Shown: positions 50,747-64,000 of the stretch, piece after piece
How the letters are laid out: each line of letters opens with the position of its first letter
How positions within the stretch are numbered: the first letter of the stretch is position 1
Assembly (NCBI GenBank): GCA_020086605.1
Contig: JACBWW010000021.1
Coordinates: forward strand, 4,132,711 to 4,196,710
Direction of reading: 5' to 3'
Length of the DNA stretch: 64,000 bases
DNA from: Lanius collurio
Taxonomy: Eukaryota > Chordata > Aves > Passeriformes > Laniidae
Notes under the pieces: model-generated
Databases searched by the model: none
Told to the model about the DNA's origin: nothing
What the model saw: the letters and a program-made list of their open reading frames with translations, nothing else
Position numbers and translations under genes: made by a program

Positions 50747-50862
50747 GACCCTGATTTTTAAATGCATGCCTAACTAAGCAAGTAAGCAGTCCCATTAAAG
50801 TCAACGGGATTAGGTGCATACTTGAAGTTAGGTGCAGGCTTAAGTGCTTTGATGAATTGAAG
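50747..50862. repeat. Ancient palindromic (MITE-like) amniote repeat
   Basis: The segment is an imperfect inverted repeat folding around AGTCCCATTAAAGTCAACGG. The left arm (CCTGATTTTTAAATGCATGC, CTAACTAAGCAAGTAAGC) pairs with the right arm (TAGGTGCATACTTGAAGTTA, GGTGCAGGCTTAAGTGCTTT, GATGAATT). The centre and arms resemble a palindromic repeat abundant in turtles and crocodilians, with AGTCCCATTGAAGTCAATGG at its middle and CTTAAGTGCTTTGCTGAAT at its end. I do not recall its database name with certainty. It has no coding capacity and is probably a non-autonomous DNA transposon relic. Confidence 0.6.
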
Positions 50863-52298
50863 CTTTACTGACTGACTGAGTTTTGTAACACAAGAAAGTG
50901 TTTCTAAGCACAGATATACTAATGAAAATGCTAAACTAATGTATCTCACATAGATATAACCAGAAATACCTATTTAATAGAGGGAGAAGTTACAGTAGAT
51001 TAAAAAAATGGTGACACAAAATCCTCAAGGACTAGGGCCACTGCTGTTGTACTGAAGCAGGAAGTCCACCTTGTGCTGCATTTTTTGTTTATTTCGGTAG
51101 TAAAGAATTGCAGCCAGCCTAACACAGAGAGTTGTGGTGGCAGTGGCTTATCATGTCTTGAACAGCATCATTCCAAAATCTGGCAATTATTCACATGGGA
51201 CTTTTGGCTCTGTATCTTTACTGCATTACTGCAAACTAGCAATTTTCTTGAGTGATCTTACTTCTGAATGTAAAATTTTCTTTGGCTTTTCAGTGGTTCC
51301 CAAGCAGAAACCTGCATTCAGGCAAACAAAGCAATGCTGTGACTGTTTTCCAACAAAAAGAGAATTAATACAAACTATAAAGCAAGTAAATCTTTTTCTG
51401 AACTGGAGCATTTGAGAGAGATCTGACAGCAGTGTAGTGATCAGCACATCCCGGACAGTGAGATGAAGTCATCATGGCTGTGTTCATCTGCAGTCAAACC
51501 CATGCTTGTGTCTGTTTTGGACCAAGGCCTTGCATGCCAGTCAGCCCTCAGCTTTCCTAGTTGTGGGAGCTCACCTTTGTCTGTTAACTTCGAAATAGGG
51601 TCTCATGATTGCTCTGATTCTGCCTGTGGCAGGGAAGTACCTGACTCTGCCTGGGAGGGAAAAGCCAAAAGCCATGACAGGACAAGGAAAGCTGCTTTAT
51701 CCCTGCAGCTTGTTGCTGTCTGCTTTTCTCTAGAGTAAAGCAGAAGCACTGACAAGGGCCACAGGGAGGCTGTGGGCAGGTGAGGAAGGAACCCTTTCTG
51801 TCCAGGTTGTTCAAATAACTCCCCAAGTAAGGATGTAAGAGATGTTTCCATACCCAAATTTTCTCTATCGCCATGGCATGATCAAAATAAATATTGTTCA
51901 TATCTTAACTCATATAAGCATTTTAAATCTTCAGTTTGTACTTGTGCATATACTGGGAAACCAGTTGATCTTTTCTTAGTGTTTGAAGACTTGGTTTTTC
52001 TGGAGTCCCTTTCCCCCTTCTGACAAGCCCACTTCAGTAACTGCACAAGTTTACAAGCAAAGTCAAGGAACTTTGCAAACCCTTAGAAAGTCTTTACTGG
52101 TCTCACGAGGGCAGTGGGCTCTAGCTTGAGAACATCTGCTGTACGCAGTATCAGGTATTATATCATGAATGCTTTTCAGATGCCAAACTGTCAAGTTTTT
52201 TATTCCTGCTGTAACACAGAGCTGTAACTAACAAATAACAAGCTGAATGTTATGATACTGTTTAATTGCTCTTTGCTGCTATTTCTGACTGAATTTTT

Positions 52299-52334
52299 CC
52301 TTTAGGAAATAAATACTCCTTTAGGGAATAAATA
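52299..52334. repeat. Tandem duplication of a 17-bp unit
   Basis: CCTTTAGGAAATAAATA (52299-52315) recurs as CCTTTAGGGAATAAATA (52318-52334) with one mismatch and a 19-bp period. It is a small local duplication. Confidence 0.85.
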
Positions 52335-55300
52335 GGTTTGTGCTAAGGTTTATGAGAACAAAGATGTGTGCTGAAATCACAAGGTTTCTTCTATTCATAA
52401 GTGTTTTCTTGTTTTGGCTTGGGGACTTCAGAAGTTTAGGGAAATACATAAATTTAAATTTGGGGATTTAATAGTGAAACACATGAATTCTGTGTACAGC
52501 AAAGAATAAATAACATGTTTTACAAATTATTGGATTGTGCTTCTATATATTTGTGGAGTGTTAAAGGTGTAGGTAAAAGAACATGGGCAGATTATTAATC
52601 CCTTCACGTACTCCCAATGGGATACTGTCAAAGATTAATCTAGAACAGTGAGTTTTGCAAATGTGCCTGCAACAGTAGCATCAGGTTTCAGTGTTCTGAT
52701 AGACCCAGTTGTTTTTTTCTAGGTACTTTGTGTCATATACTTGTGCTGCAAAACAAGTAGAGCAGATAAAATTATGTCTGTAGGGTTTTTTTTACTTGTC
52801 TGAGACTAGAATGTGTAAACTACTCTTTTTCCTCAGAGCTTTTTTTAATTGCTATTTTGAGTTATATTTCTGATAATATTTTTAGCACATTATAATTTAC
52901 ATTGATAATTTTGGCCCAATAGCCTAGTAAATTGATGTCAGTGTGACTTCTGAGTTTTTCAGTAAATCAGATTCAATAACTGCAGCCTTTTCTCTTGGGC
53001 TAGCATATTTAAGATTCCTGCTGCATTATTCGTAATGATTTTGATGAAAACCCGGGAAATTTGTGATCAGTCTGTTTGTTCATTACAACACTGTTGGATA
53101 AGTCTGTTGCTTCTTGGTCTTACCTGGTGTGATGGAACCCACTGTATGACATTCCTGACTGCAATGCCATGTTGTAAAAACATTTTGAGGTGGAAGAAGA
53201 GGGAGAACTGACAATACTATAAGAGTGGTAAACTTCATAATAACCTTCTGCTTTAAGAACTTCCAGAACTTAATGAATGGTATGAAAACCAGAAGTCAGT
53301 GATGCACGCACATTTGTTGAATGATTTTTCTTACACTAAGCCTAGTATTATACTGTAATTTTGATGCAGTATTAAGTTTGTTTCCATGTCCTGATCCAGA
53401 AGGTGATGTGGTGTCTCTGCAGAGAGATTTTATTCAGAAGCTTTCTTTCCTTTTTTCCTTTCTTTGTTTTAGTGTCTTGTAAGATAATAGTTAAAGTTGT
53501 GCCCCTGAGACTGAGGTATGCATATGACATCCAGTCAAAAAATTTTCAGCCAAAAGCCTCGGGCGCTCAGATAATCTAATTCTAGCTTGCTTTGAAGTAA
53601 TCTTTTGCCATGCTTTTTGGCAGGCAGATACAAGGCTTTTTTGGCTCATGCTCCTTGCCATGCAGAAGCTTTGTAGCCACATGATGCTGATCCTGAGTGT
53701 GCCTGGTACTTTGTCTCAGAAAGGCATGTGGTCACACTGTTAAATTTTATACCTTTCACCCTTGCTCTGTACAGGGAAGGTTGGCATCTGGTGAGTTTGA
53801 AGGAGGACAGAATGAGAACAGCATCTGCTGCAAAGTGTCATGTAGGCATTTCTTTAGAAGTAACTGTATGGAAAAAATTGCAAAATGTACCATTGATGGC
53901 TATAAGGCAGCATGGTAGTCAGTGGAAAACTGTAAGCAGGAATGTTACTCTGTGGCGTTTGTGTTGAGTGGGTGCACTAATTTATGCAAATTTTTTGTGG
54001 AAGTTTTTACCAGTAACCTCCATTCTCATATGGTGGATGATTATTTCAGCAGCTGTGCCTAGGGCTATCATCTAGAGAATATTGTGGTTCTGAAAACATT
54101 TTAGCATGCCAGCCTTCTACTCAGGAGTAATTAATTTTTATAATAAGGTTTTAGAAGGCTTAGTTAGTAGTTTACACTTTACTGTGTTCAGATTGACTTC
54201 TTTGGATTCATAGGAACCCCCCAGTGACTTGAGTCTCTGGTTAATTCTTTGGCACCGTTGCCAGTGAACCTTGTGTGGAGAAACCTGACTCCTGGCACAG
54301 GAGGATTGTGTATCCCAGAGCTGGTGCAGCTGCCCGGAGCTCAGGCTGAGCACTTCCAGCAGGAGTGACCTCCCTCGCTGTTTACAGGCTGGCTCGAAAC
54401 CCTCCAGGGGCTAAAGTTACCCTAGAGGAGGAGGAGGAAATTGGCTTAGGCATTCTCTTCAGTTTTAAGAATGCTCCTAAGGAAAGCTGTGCAACCTACT
54501 TGTGGGGTGGGTATGCTGGAAACTAAAACCCCAGATATTTTTCAAACTTTTGACCCTACAGTATTTACTGCTTGCTTTTTTTTTGTTGTTGACAGTTTGG
54601 TTTTTATTCTTTGAAGATCTTTTTGAAGGATAAACAAAGAATTTGATTGCATACAAAATGTAAAATGTCATCAGGAGTTCATTTTGAAAACAATTGCAGA
54701 CTTCCTGCACAAAGTCTTTTCTCTTTATCCTATTGATCATTTCTTTTTCAGTGCTGTGCCAGCTGTAATAGCTCTGGGCATAACATGCGTAAAAAGTCTG
54801 TGATTTTTGGAGATGTTCCTTTTGGAACAATGGTGGAAGCCATTTGCCAGCACAGACGTGACTCAGTAGTTGTTGGTTTAGCTTGTCACAGCTAAATTAT
54901 GTTCTGTATATGGAGCAGTTCCCTTGAACTCTTCCTTGGGGGTCTCTGCCTCGCACAGCAATGCATGTGCTGGTGAAGACCTTCAGCAACTTGGGAGTTT
55001 GGGGTCCTGAAGTCACTGCTGCCTTGCTAAAAAAAAGTCTTCCAAGTACATACTCATGAATGCTTTGTTGGGATTTTGAAATATTGAACTGAATTGCTTG
55101 CTAAAAAAGTAGTTACCATTTGTAATTTAAATTTTTTAATTTATTCTCAAAATAAAAAAGCGCTTATTCTCCAAAGAGTACCACTCTCAGAGGCACATCA
55201 GAAGTCTAATGCTGAATACAGGGAACAGTCATTTTTCCCCAAGGGCAAAGTGGGTTCTTGACTAAATGGATTTCATCAACTTTTCTTTTGATTTGCTAAG

Positions 55301-57030
55301 CATTGAATATTATTTATTGAAATTTGAATGTGAAATTCAAGATGGAAGTTTTGGTTTGGGGAATCTTTTGTAGCAGTGCCTTGTTTCATGAGCAGAACTT
55401 TTGGTGAACTGAAGAAACTCAAATCTTGCAGGGTGAGCTCCAGTTTTCTACTTGTCTTGCTTTTTGATGTCAGTGGCAATTCCTTGCAGGTTGTGAAGAA
55501 AGCATTCTCAGGAGCTCTGTGGGTCAGAAGTGCATGTCCGAATTCTGATCACTGTCACCGATACACCTCTGTTCCCCAAAGAGGAAGGGTATTTATATGG
55601 AAATTGATGTATTTTTATGAATGTCTTTTCCTGTAGTCATTGCATCTGCAATCTGTTTTTACTGCACAGGGAAAATGTTACTGCCACCCACACATTCTGT
55701 CAGGAAAGGATTAAAAGTTCAGGAGAACTATGGAAAAGCCATATCATTTTTAATTACTTGATAAACTACAGATCAAAGCCATTTATGATTATAATGTTAA
55801 TGGAATCTCATTGTTACTGTACTTTTGTCATTTTTAAAGAGAGAAAACCTCTTAAAATCATCAGTAGAGAGAACCTGGCCTTGTTTGTTTGTAGTTGGCC
55901 AAGATGTTACAGCCTGGTGAAAAGTTTTTGTATTTGACATTCTTACTTGTTTAATTGCTAATTTAAAGTGTTTGTTTGAGTTTTGCAAGTATATACTTTT
56001 ATTGTTTTATGAAGGATGGTTCTTAAATACATTCTCTAATGTTCCATTTTAATGTTTTTTCCCATTTGGCAAGCATTTTGAATCATGACCTAAATAATTT
56101 TATATAATCTCTCTCAATATTTCCTGAGACAATCACTTCCAAAGAATTACTTCTAATATCTTTGCTTGGATACAAAGTGCTCGTAGTATGCATCTAAATG
56201 GATGTTATACTCCTATTTCACAGGATCCTGAGAAGAGGCACTTATCTGTGGGTTCACACTAAAGCATTGAGAGTTTGTCTCTAACCCATTTAGTTCCTGC
56301 ACCTATTTTTGTCATCACTCTTGTCTTCCAGTGTCCCATCTCAGTTAATGATGAGTATTTAGTCAGGCACCTTCTCTTCCCACGTGACACGTCTTTTCAT
56401 TAGCATCTTCTTCCACTCTGTTACCGACTCTGAGCTTTTGTTACTGACAGTGTTACCCCTGCTGCAGTAGTTGCTCTCTAGCCTCTTCTTACTCCATATT
56501 CCTCATCGCTGCAATTTCAAAAGTCCTCCAGGAATGGTTTTCATTTTAGCCAAGGGACCACACAGCTAGAAAAAAATCTGCACAGGGAATGAGAACATAG
56601 TGCAAAAAGAATATAATCCTTTGTTTTGCCATTTTTAATGGCCCTTTTCTGTGCACACTTAGGTTTGGCTGGAATGTTCGTATTTGCAAACTTAGAATGC
56701 AACTGTGCTGCTTTCTTGTCTCCAGAATTCCAAGGCACCCTTTATTCACTGTGTTCTGTTTCAGGGTCTCTTGTGTTAGAGGATGGGTAGTGGATACCTG
56801 CATGATAATATTTTTATGCAGTAATACCGGTCAAAAGGTTATTACTCTATAGACAGCTAGTCTGTTCATATGCAAAAATATTCTCTAAAATATATTAAGC
56901 TAGCCTGGCTTTGGCAAGTCTAAGCCTTTTGGTTGATGGAGCAGTGAAAGGTGATTAGATCACACCTAATTAAAATGCAAAAATTTTACTAGCTCATGAC
57001 TAGCTTAGACAAACAAAACCTTTTCAATTA

Positions 57031-57065
57031 ACAATTAAAATATTTTAACAATTAAAAATATTTTA
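57031..57065. repeat. Tandem duplication of a 17/18-bp unit
   Basis: ACAATTAAAATATTTTA (57031-57047) is followed directly by ACAATTAAAAATATTTTA (57048-57065), differing by one inserted A. Confidence 0.85.
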
Positions 57066-58795
57066 GAATATCTAACATTTGTTACATTTTTATTGTGCTT
57101 AAATAAGCAATAATGACATTAGATGTCAGCCTGAATTTATGACATTAATTGCTATTATAAGTTTCTCTCATGCTTTGTATATTTTCTGTACTAATCCTGA
57201 CTTGTGGTGCTGGAAACTGAATGAAATTACAGTTAGCTGTTAAAACTGTATAGCCAAAAGCAGAAATCTGGTTGCTTTAAGACCATACTTTATAAGTACT
57301 AGCCCACAGCTTAGAAAGCATGTGGTGAAAAGCCCAAGTTTTGATAACATGATGAGGAAGATGCTAATAAAAGAGTCTGTCTGTAGTAGACCAGCTGGTG
57401 TGGGTTAAAAGAGTCATGTACTGAGTTAGCCATTTGCTCTGTCAGCCTGACAACAGGGATGTCCTCAGTGTAGAGATCTTAAACTTCAACAGATGCTAAA
57501 CTGTCCACGGTGTTCTGAGTCTCTTCATGGCTGGGCTCTTTGCTACTTGATAAGTCAACTGAATTTAATCTTCCACGAAGAGAATGTCTTAAATGTGTGG
57601 TGTTGTGCTCCTTCCATTTAATCAACAACTGCCCCAGTGTTGTGTGATACTGAGTAACCCTGTGGATTTCAGTTGAATGGTTGCCTCATTTTAGCTTTTG
57701 ATTGATTAGATCTTGATGTTTGTGCCACATTTTGTTCTGTTTGTTGGCTAAAAGAATGTAGAGCAGAAGACAGGAAATTAACACAAATATCAGACTACCA
57801 AGGGAAAGAAAAAGTTAATAATGAATTCACATCAACCACTAAATTACCCATAAAAATCATTGGCATAATTGTTCATACTATATTTGTAGAAGCATATTCA
57901 ATAGACATTCAGTGACATCTGTCTGAAATGTGCCCTTCCTTTTTTTCAGCTATTACAAAGACCATTCTGTTTAACTTTCATTTTGGTTTGTTTACATAGT
58001 GACAGCAGTCTAAAATAATTTCCAGCATACTTGCATGTGTATACTAAATTTCCCTAGTGTCACCAGCTATTTGATCACAGAGTCATGGTAGCTGTCCTTG
58101 ACAAATAGTTCATGCAAGCTTATCTCAAGCTGCGTAATGTGAATTTCAAATCAATCTCTTCAGTTTTCTTGGTTTGTATAGTACATGCTCTCAACAATAT
58201 ACATTATGCTGCACATATAAACTGTCAGCTTTGAACATTTGGAATCTGTATTAACTTCTGTGTAGGATTTAAAATCTGCCTGCATAAGAAGAGAACTGGG
58301 GATCACCAGAAGTGTTTTAGTAAAGAAGTTGCTAATAATTTTCTAGAGACTTCTAAGTGATATATGATTTTTTCATACTGTTTTGAAAGTCTTTGCAGAA
58401 CTGCCGTTATTGCAATTACCTGCAAATAACTATTGGGCTATAAGAAACTCTTGCAGAAATAATCAGCCTCCATGAGCTGAAAGAACATTGTACAAAAGTC
58501 ACGAGGACATTTGCATGGCTCTCTAATTAGAAAACAGACACATAAGCAGTAAAGACCTGCGGAGGCTTTTCTGTTATTTCCTTGACAACAACTGCACAAA
58601 GACTGTGAAAGAGGGAAGCCATCACTATGTGGGGGGGATCTAGGAAACTTCTGGAACTTCTGCTTCTTATTTCTCTCTTCATTTAGAGATTGCCCAGAAG
58701 GAATGTAGAATGTAAAACCACTGTAACTTTGGAAGTGTTGATTGGAACTGCATCTTCAAATTAAACTATCACAGCCTAGTAGTTTTCTATGTTAG

Positions 58796-58831
58796 ATTTC
58801 TCTAAATTTCTCTAATTCTCTAAATTCACTA
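58796..58831. repeat. Short tandem repeat of an (A)ATTTCTCTA unit
   Basis: ATTTCTCTA, AATTTCTCTA, ATTCTCTA and AATTCACTA follow one another, a degenerate four-unit repeat of 8-10 bp period. Confidence 0.75.
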
Positions 58832-61800
58832 ATATCTCCAAAGTTGTGAAATTTGATCTTCATTCAATGCTGGTCTTAAAATTCAAGCTCAATTTTAAAT
58901 TATATTTGTATATGCATGTCCATCTAGGACATAGCTCATTTTGTTTGTGCTTAGGCATAAGAACCTAACTTTTCAGAGTCCCTGAGCATTGCCATAAACA
59001 AAGGATGCTTATTAGCCCTTCTCATTTGGGACAATGAAGAGAGGACAGAGGGAGCTTTACATCCTGTATAGCAACAGAACATGAAGCTTGACAGAATTGC
59101 TCCTCAGTACAGCTGCAGTTCTTTCTTATTGCAAAGCTAATTTAAGACAGGCCATATTTAGGGCAATCCCAGATCCTGAAGTCAGAGGTTGAGGGAGCAC
59201 ATTAGTAAAGACTTGTTTGCCTCTGGCTGAAAAAATACTGAAGGTAGCTGCAAAGAAAGATTTAACTTCTATAATACAGCAGTTTATAACAAGTCTTAAA
59301 GGCCCTATGAGGAATAGTTTCATACTGTCTGAGTGTCATGTCCGACATTTTTATTGCATGAGTGCTTAAGGTGCTGTACTTCCGCCAACACACAAATGAA
59401 TTCTTTCTTATATGTTTGCTACAGGATATATGGTCAATGTCCTGGTAGTTCGCATGCTTTTACTGTAGAGTTTTGATCTTGATTTATGCAGTTCTATGCC
59501 TTCATTTTTAAAATACCAGAACTGTCCACTCAACTTGCCATAAGATGTTTTGGTTGTATTGGCAAACCTGTGTATTTTATTCCAGTCTGTGTTTTCAGGA
59601 ATGAGTATTTTGTATCAGTTTGAACTCTTTAAAATCACTGCAAGCTCAGTGTTTGCTCACTTCTCTTATATGAAATACTGATTAGAAAAAACCTGTGTTA
59701 CATAAAGATCCTCACTTTCATGTCACGTGGTGGCCAGACACAGCAGCTGAAACCCACATTTAGAAATGAAAACGTTTTAATATAGTGAGAGTCCATAGAC
59801 ATGCATCAAAGTGAAATGTTATTTTTGTAGTGATCAGCAGGCTTCAGACCTCCCAAGCTAATCACAAACTTTCCAGGCCAATACAGCTAATTTGTTCTCT
59901 TATTGCCACTGGCCTCTGACTCCCTTCCCAAAGGGAGATGTCACACTTGCTGCTAGCTAGAAAATTAGCTAAAGGCCTCCTATTTCTGCTTTTTTCTTTA
60001 AGCCTGTTATGTGTGTGATACTTTGGTTTGTAGATACAGTGTCTGTGGGTGCATCTTAGATGTATTCATGAATAGAACTTGGATGAGCTACCCTCTCCTT
60101 TTCTCATATATGTTTCAATGGTTACAACAACCATATGTTCAGGCCTCAGCTCTTCCTCTAAATCATGCCCTTCTTTCTTCCTGGAAATGTTAACGTGGGA
60201 GAATAAAAGGGGATTTTGTGTATTTGTCCAGGCTATCCAGGTGTAAAACATTATGCCCAGTGTTACAAACCAGTGAATTTCTACAAGGTTACACCAACCA
60301 TTTTTGCTTGTGTTGGAAAAGGCACTTGGAGATGCAGACCAGGTATTCCAAAGGACAGCTTAAGATGATTAAGATTGCCAGATTGCATCAAGTCAGTCTG
60401 GTCAGATCTTCTTTGAATTGGCAGATGCTGTTTGTCAGTGTGTCAGCAGTCTGGAGTTGAACAAGATACAGACCCTAGAGGTGCTGGGCATTTGTAGTTC
60501 TCCAAGGAAAAAAAGCCAAAACAAATGGCAGAATTGGAAATAGCTGCAACAAAATGAAAGCCAGTCTGAATCTTTGTACAGGTGCTGGCCACAGTCTGGC
60601 CCCTCTGCTGACAGAGTATCAATTCCTATGATTCTTTGGTAGCCATATCTGTTACTGCTTACATGTTAAATGGAGCATCCCTACGTATGCTTTCCTTTTG
60701 AAGCTTCCTTAAAGAAGCTTTTTATCATCAGGACTTCATTTTTTTACTTCAGCATTCCTATGGCTGATGGGTGCAGTGAGCACGTTTTAATCAGTTAAAG
60801 AAGAGAGCTCTGTGTGTAGTGTGTGCCTATCTAACACTATAGGTTCAAAGAGCAGATGAGTGGATAAGTTGGATGGAGGACCTTGACATCAATTATTAGA
60901 AGGAAGTAGAATTCATCACAGATAGAAGTGTAGAATTTTTATTTTCTCAAAAATATTTCTGAGTATCTGTTTAAACTCAGACTTGAATGGAATTTTAATT
61001 CCAAAAGGAAAAAGTATCTACAGAGATCTACTGTAATATGACTTTAAAGATTTTGATGTTGCTGTGGTTTCTTTTACAAATGGAGACAGAACCAGGTACA
61101 TTTTTAAGACTTCATAGCCTGCGATATGAAATGATAGGGAATTAATCTAAGAATCTTAAGATTGTGTCTGCAAAAGTTTGTTACAGAACATTAGAAAGAG
61201 TAAAATCAGTCTATTTCAGAAGTAGTGTGTTTATACTGCTGCTGTTGTAGTGGATTTAATTGTGTGGAATAGATGAGTTCCTATGCTCAATATAGTCCTG
61301 GGAATGTCTGTATTCCAGTGTCCCCCCAGACCAAGCATGGGTATGTTCAGAGTAAACATTGTGTGATTGATGTGAGTAGTAATAGTGGTGGTAAACTGGG
61401 GTATGCCAAAGCCTGATTGAATTTATGGCAGAATGCAGAATTCGATGCAGAATTGTCACGTGTTGCGTAAAAAGTCTCACCTGGAGCAAATTCATTAGAA
61501 CTTAATTTTATGTAAAATTAAAAGTTTGTATTTCTTAAGCATAATTCCACCCACATTTCTGAACTTGAAAGTAATTCAAAAAGAACTTCCAAATCAGAAA
61601 TTTGTTGCAAATCTGTCAGTTATATGCATATTGTACAAATTATGACCAAGATGGGTGCAGCATGCAACATGTTCAAAGGTTTGACTCTTACAAAAATGTT
61701 CTCCATAGCCTTAATATAACCCAAGTAAAAACAAAGCTGCCTTAAAATAATTTTTCTAAACTTTTCTGTGGTCTGCTGATCACATCTGATAAAGTAGTAA

Positions 61801-64000
61801 CAGTCATTATTGAGGAGCAACTGTTAGCTGTCTTTTCTCCTGGTGCTTTAGGAATCACATTGATGAGTTTGACTTCAAATTCTTAGTTGCTTACATGCAA
61901 GAAGGGATTTTGCTTTCAGTGCCTTTTTTCAGAATCACACTTCTGACAATTTTCTTTACCCCTTCAAGTGTAAGATGCACCATCCTGTAACTGATGGAAC
62001 TGTGCAGCTGGTTTTCAGTTTGGAAGAGGAATGTTAAATTAAACATAATGGGGATGTCTTTTGGATTAAAACCCTATATATTCTTCCAATTAAAACAATG
62101 TGTTGGACTACTCATAACATAAACATGCTTAGAGAAGATATTTGTAAGGTAGGAGTGTCATTGTGTTATTTTATTTTCAGCCATATACTGGACAGTCCTT
62201 GCTTCCCCACTATTGTGTTCAATTAAAAAAACAGGGTTTTTAGTCTAGAGTTACCCTTTGTGATGCTGCTGTGGAATATTGGCTTGTATATTTCTGTAGG
62301 GCTTTTTTTCTTTTTTCTTCTAATTTTTATGCAAAATGACCAGGTGACATCAGCAGATTTTCTCATTTTGAAATTTGCTGAGAAAGCTGTATTTGATTTC
62401 AAATCTAAACCTATCCATCACTTTGTGTTCCCATATAAGTACAAGTTGTTTTTGTAATATGGCTATTGTGTGAAGGTGAAAACTTAAGTACTGCTGTTGG
62501 ATTCTCCACACTGGTTTCTGTTTTGAAAGCCCTGCTTGCCAAAGATGTTCTTGTACTTAAATAAGCCTTATGGGCAGGATAATATTGCAAGAGGAATGTG
62601 AAGGAGCATTAATATGACTGAGTGAGGCCCTGTGTGTTTTCCTTTGAAATGTCTTCCCTGCTTGCCAAACCGCCTTGGCAGGAATAGCATGAAGCCTAGA
62701 TGGGCAATTATGGATGTGTCCTATATTTTTCTCCATAATGAAGGGAATAGTCTGTGGCTCCTACACTGATTTAAAGGCAGCGATTGAAAAGTGTTAGGGT
62801 TGTAGGGCAGACGTACTGAGGGCCCTGATTGGTAATCTTCTAAAATACCCTCGGAAGTTGATTATGCTCTACCTAATAATGCAAATAATGGGTGATCTTG
62901 CATAGGGATTTCTAGAAAACTTTTATCTTCTTAAATATATTGTTCTTCTAGATATGGATATGTGAATATTTACTAAAACTAAGTATAGTATCTGACTTTG
63001 AATCCTTCACAGTGGAAGTTTTTAAGAGGAAAGGAAGAAGTCAAAGATTTTTCTAGAAAGAAAGGTTGCAACCTGAAATCCAGTCTTTACCAAACACTTT
63101 CTTTAGTGTCTCTAGGTTGCAAAAAATTTTGATAACTTAAAATATATTTCATGTCCTAAGAATGAGATTTTAAAAGCTTTTTTAAGATAAATGCCTAATA
63201 TTCCATGGTAATACTGCATAATAAATATTTTCAGTCAAAGAATAGTGCTTGATTTAATTATTTGTCTGTTTTGGCTTTGGATAAATAGTCAGTAGGGTTC
63301 CATGGCAGATTGAATTTGTTTAATGCCATTTACCACCACATTTTAGCATGTATTCTAAAGTATTGTCTTGATCCACTTGCTCAAAATATGTTTAGAAATT
63401 TGAAACATTACATATTTTGCATGAATTAGACTTCTGGTCTTGTATATTGTGCAGAATTTTGCACTGCATATTGTTATCTATAAAATCTTTCATAAGAGAG
63501 AAGAGTATCACTTCTTTCCAGTAAAAGAGGGAAAAGTCTGTGTGTCATATTAGAAAAATGAAAGAAGTGGTCACTTGAGATTGAAAGAGAAGCAAACAGT
63601 TTCCAATCAACCTCACCTTTTCTGATTAAATATAAATTACCTAAGGCACTATAAAGCAGTTACTTACTTTGCAAGCTTTAGAGGAAAAAAAAAAATTCTA
63701 TACCCAGCAGTTCAAAACAGTATTTGGATGTTTGTGGTTAAGAATAGATGCTGAAAACCTTATCATTGCTCTTTATTTGATGTTTTCTTGGAAAGGGATA
63801 AAATGACCATACGTGATTGTAAACTTGTTTCTAAAACAAGTAACGACAAATATGCAAACAAATAGAAAAAACTGCCAGTGTGGAAATAGTGGCTGGATTT
63901 GTTTGCTTATTTGTCACTTGGGAAATTTATGTATCTGTGTGTGCTTTCATTCTCCATGCAGCTATCCAGCCTCATGACAAAACCCAAAAAACTACAAGCA

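Larger units (their letters stand above)
35754..64000 (+). other. THSD4: Intron of THSD4 downstream of the exon (5' part only)
   Basis: This is about 28 kb of AT-rich sequence after the donor, to the window edge. The next THSD4 exon should encode a GCD...DKCGVCGGD-type stretch leading into the spacer domain; I found no such coding pattern on the + strand. The open stretches present are short and lack recognisable domains. Named contents are simple and tandem repeats, an ancient palindromic repeat near 50.8 kb and two clusters of transcription-factor-like motifs near 57.0 and 58.5 kb. The rest shows nothing I can annotate. Confidence 0.75.

Noticed and set aside
60617..60640. TTCCTATGATTCTTTGG considered as a plus-orientation CR1 tail
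   Set aside because: Only a few bases agree with the ATTCTATG octamer and the upstream CR1 body is absent.
1..64000. Endogenous retrovirus, CRISPR array or bacterial-type gene cluster
   Set aside because: No gag/pol-type motifs in the open stretches examined, no regularly spaced identical repeats and no dense co-directional genes were found.

Overview
The window looks like vertebrate, most probably bird, genomic DNA. It is AT-rich and intron-like, contains no long open reading frame, and carries several old CR1-type LINE fragments, two faint MIR-like SINE remnants and one ancient palindromic repeat. There are no signs of prokaryotic organisation: no operons, no ribosome-binding-site-led genes and no CRISPR array. 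The species cannot be fixed from sequence alone. 'Bird' rests on the CR1 type and the very GC-rich third codon positions of the single coding exon.

One feature is clearly a protein-coding exon: 35617-35753 on the + strand, 137 bp, with a canonical AG acceptor and a GTAAGG donor. It encodes the Cys-rich module of an ADAMTS-like protein. From memory it matches THSD4 (ADAMTSL6) much better than ADAMTSL1 or ADAMTSL3, and somewhat better than ADAMTSL4. THSD4 is a secreted extracellular-matrix protein that promotes fibrillin-1 microfibril assembly, and it is known for enormous introns. On this reading positions 1-35616 are the 3' part of one intron and 35754-64000 the 5' part of the next. No second exon was recognised on either side.

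Region by region: 1-30500 is intron with scattered old repeats (MIR-like at about 4620 and 15284; CR1 at about 8686, 10369, 14819 and 29545) and small GC-rich patches near 12330 and 17310. From 30650 to 31950 there is a GC-rich block whose core (31370-31800) is a CpG island, about 4 kb upstream of the exon and in the right place to be an internal promoter for a short THSD4 isoform. 31950-35616 is plain intron ending in a polypyrimidine tract and acceptor. 35754-64000 is AT-rich intron with simple repeats, an ancient palindromic repeat at 50747-50862 and two clusters of transcription-factor-like motifs (56949-56972, 58509-58529) that could be enhancers.

The most interesting hypothesis is the internal CpG-island promoter. 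I found no undescribed multi-gene system. All of this was done by eye; CpG counts and alignments to repeat families are from memory and manual reading.
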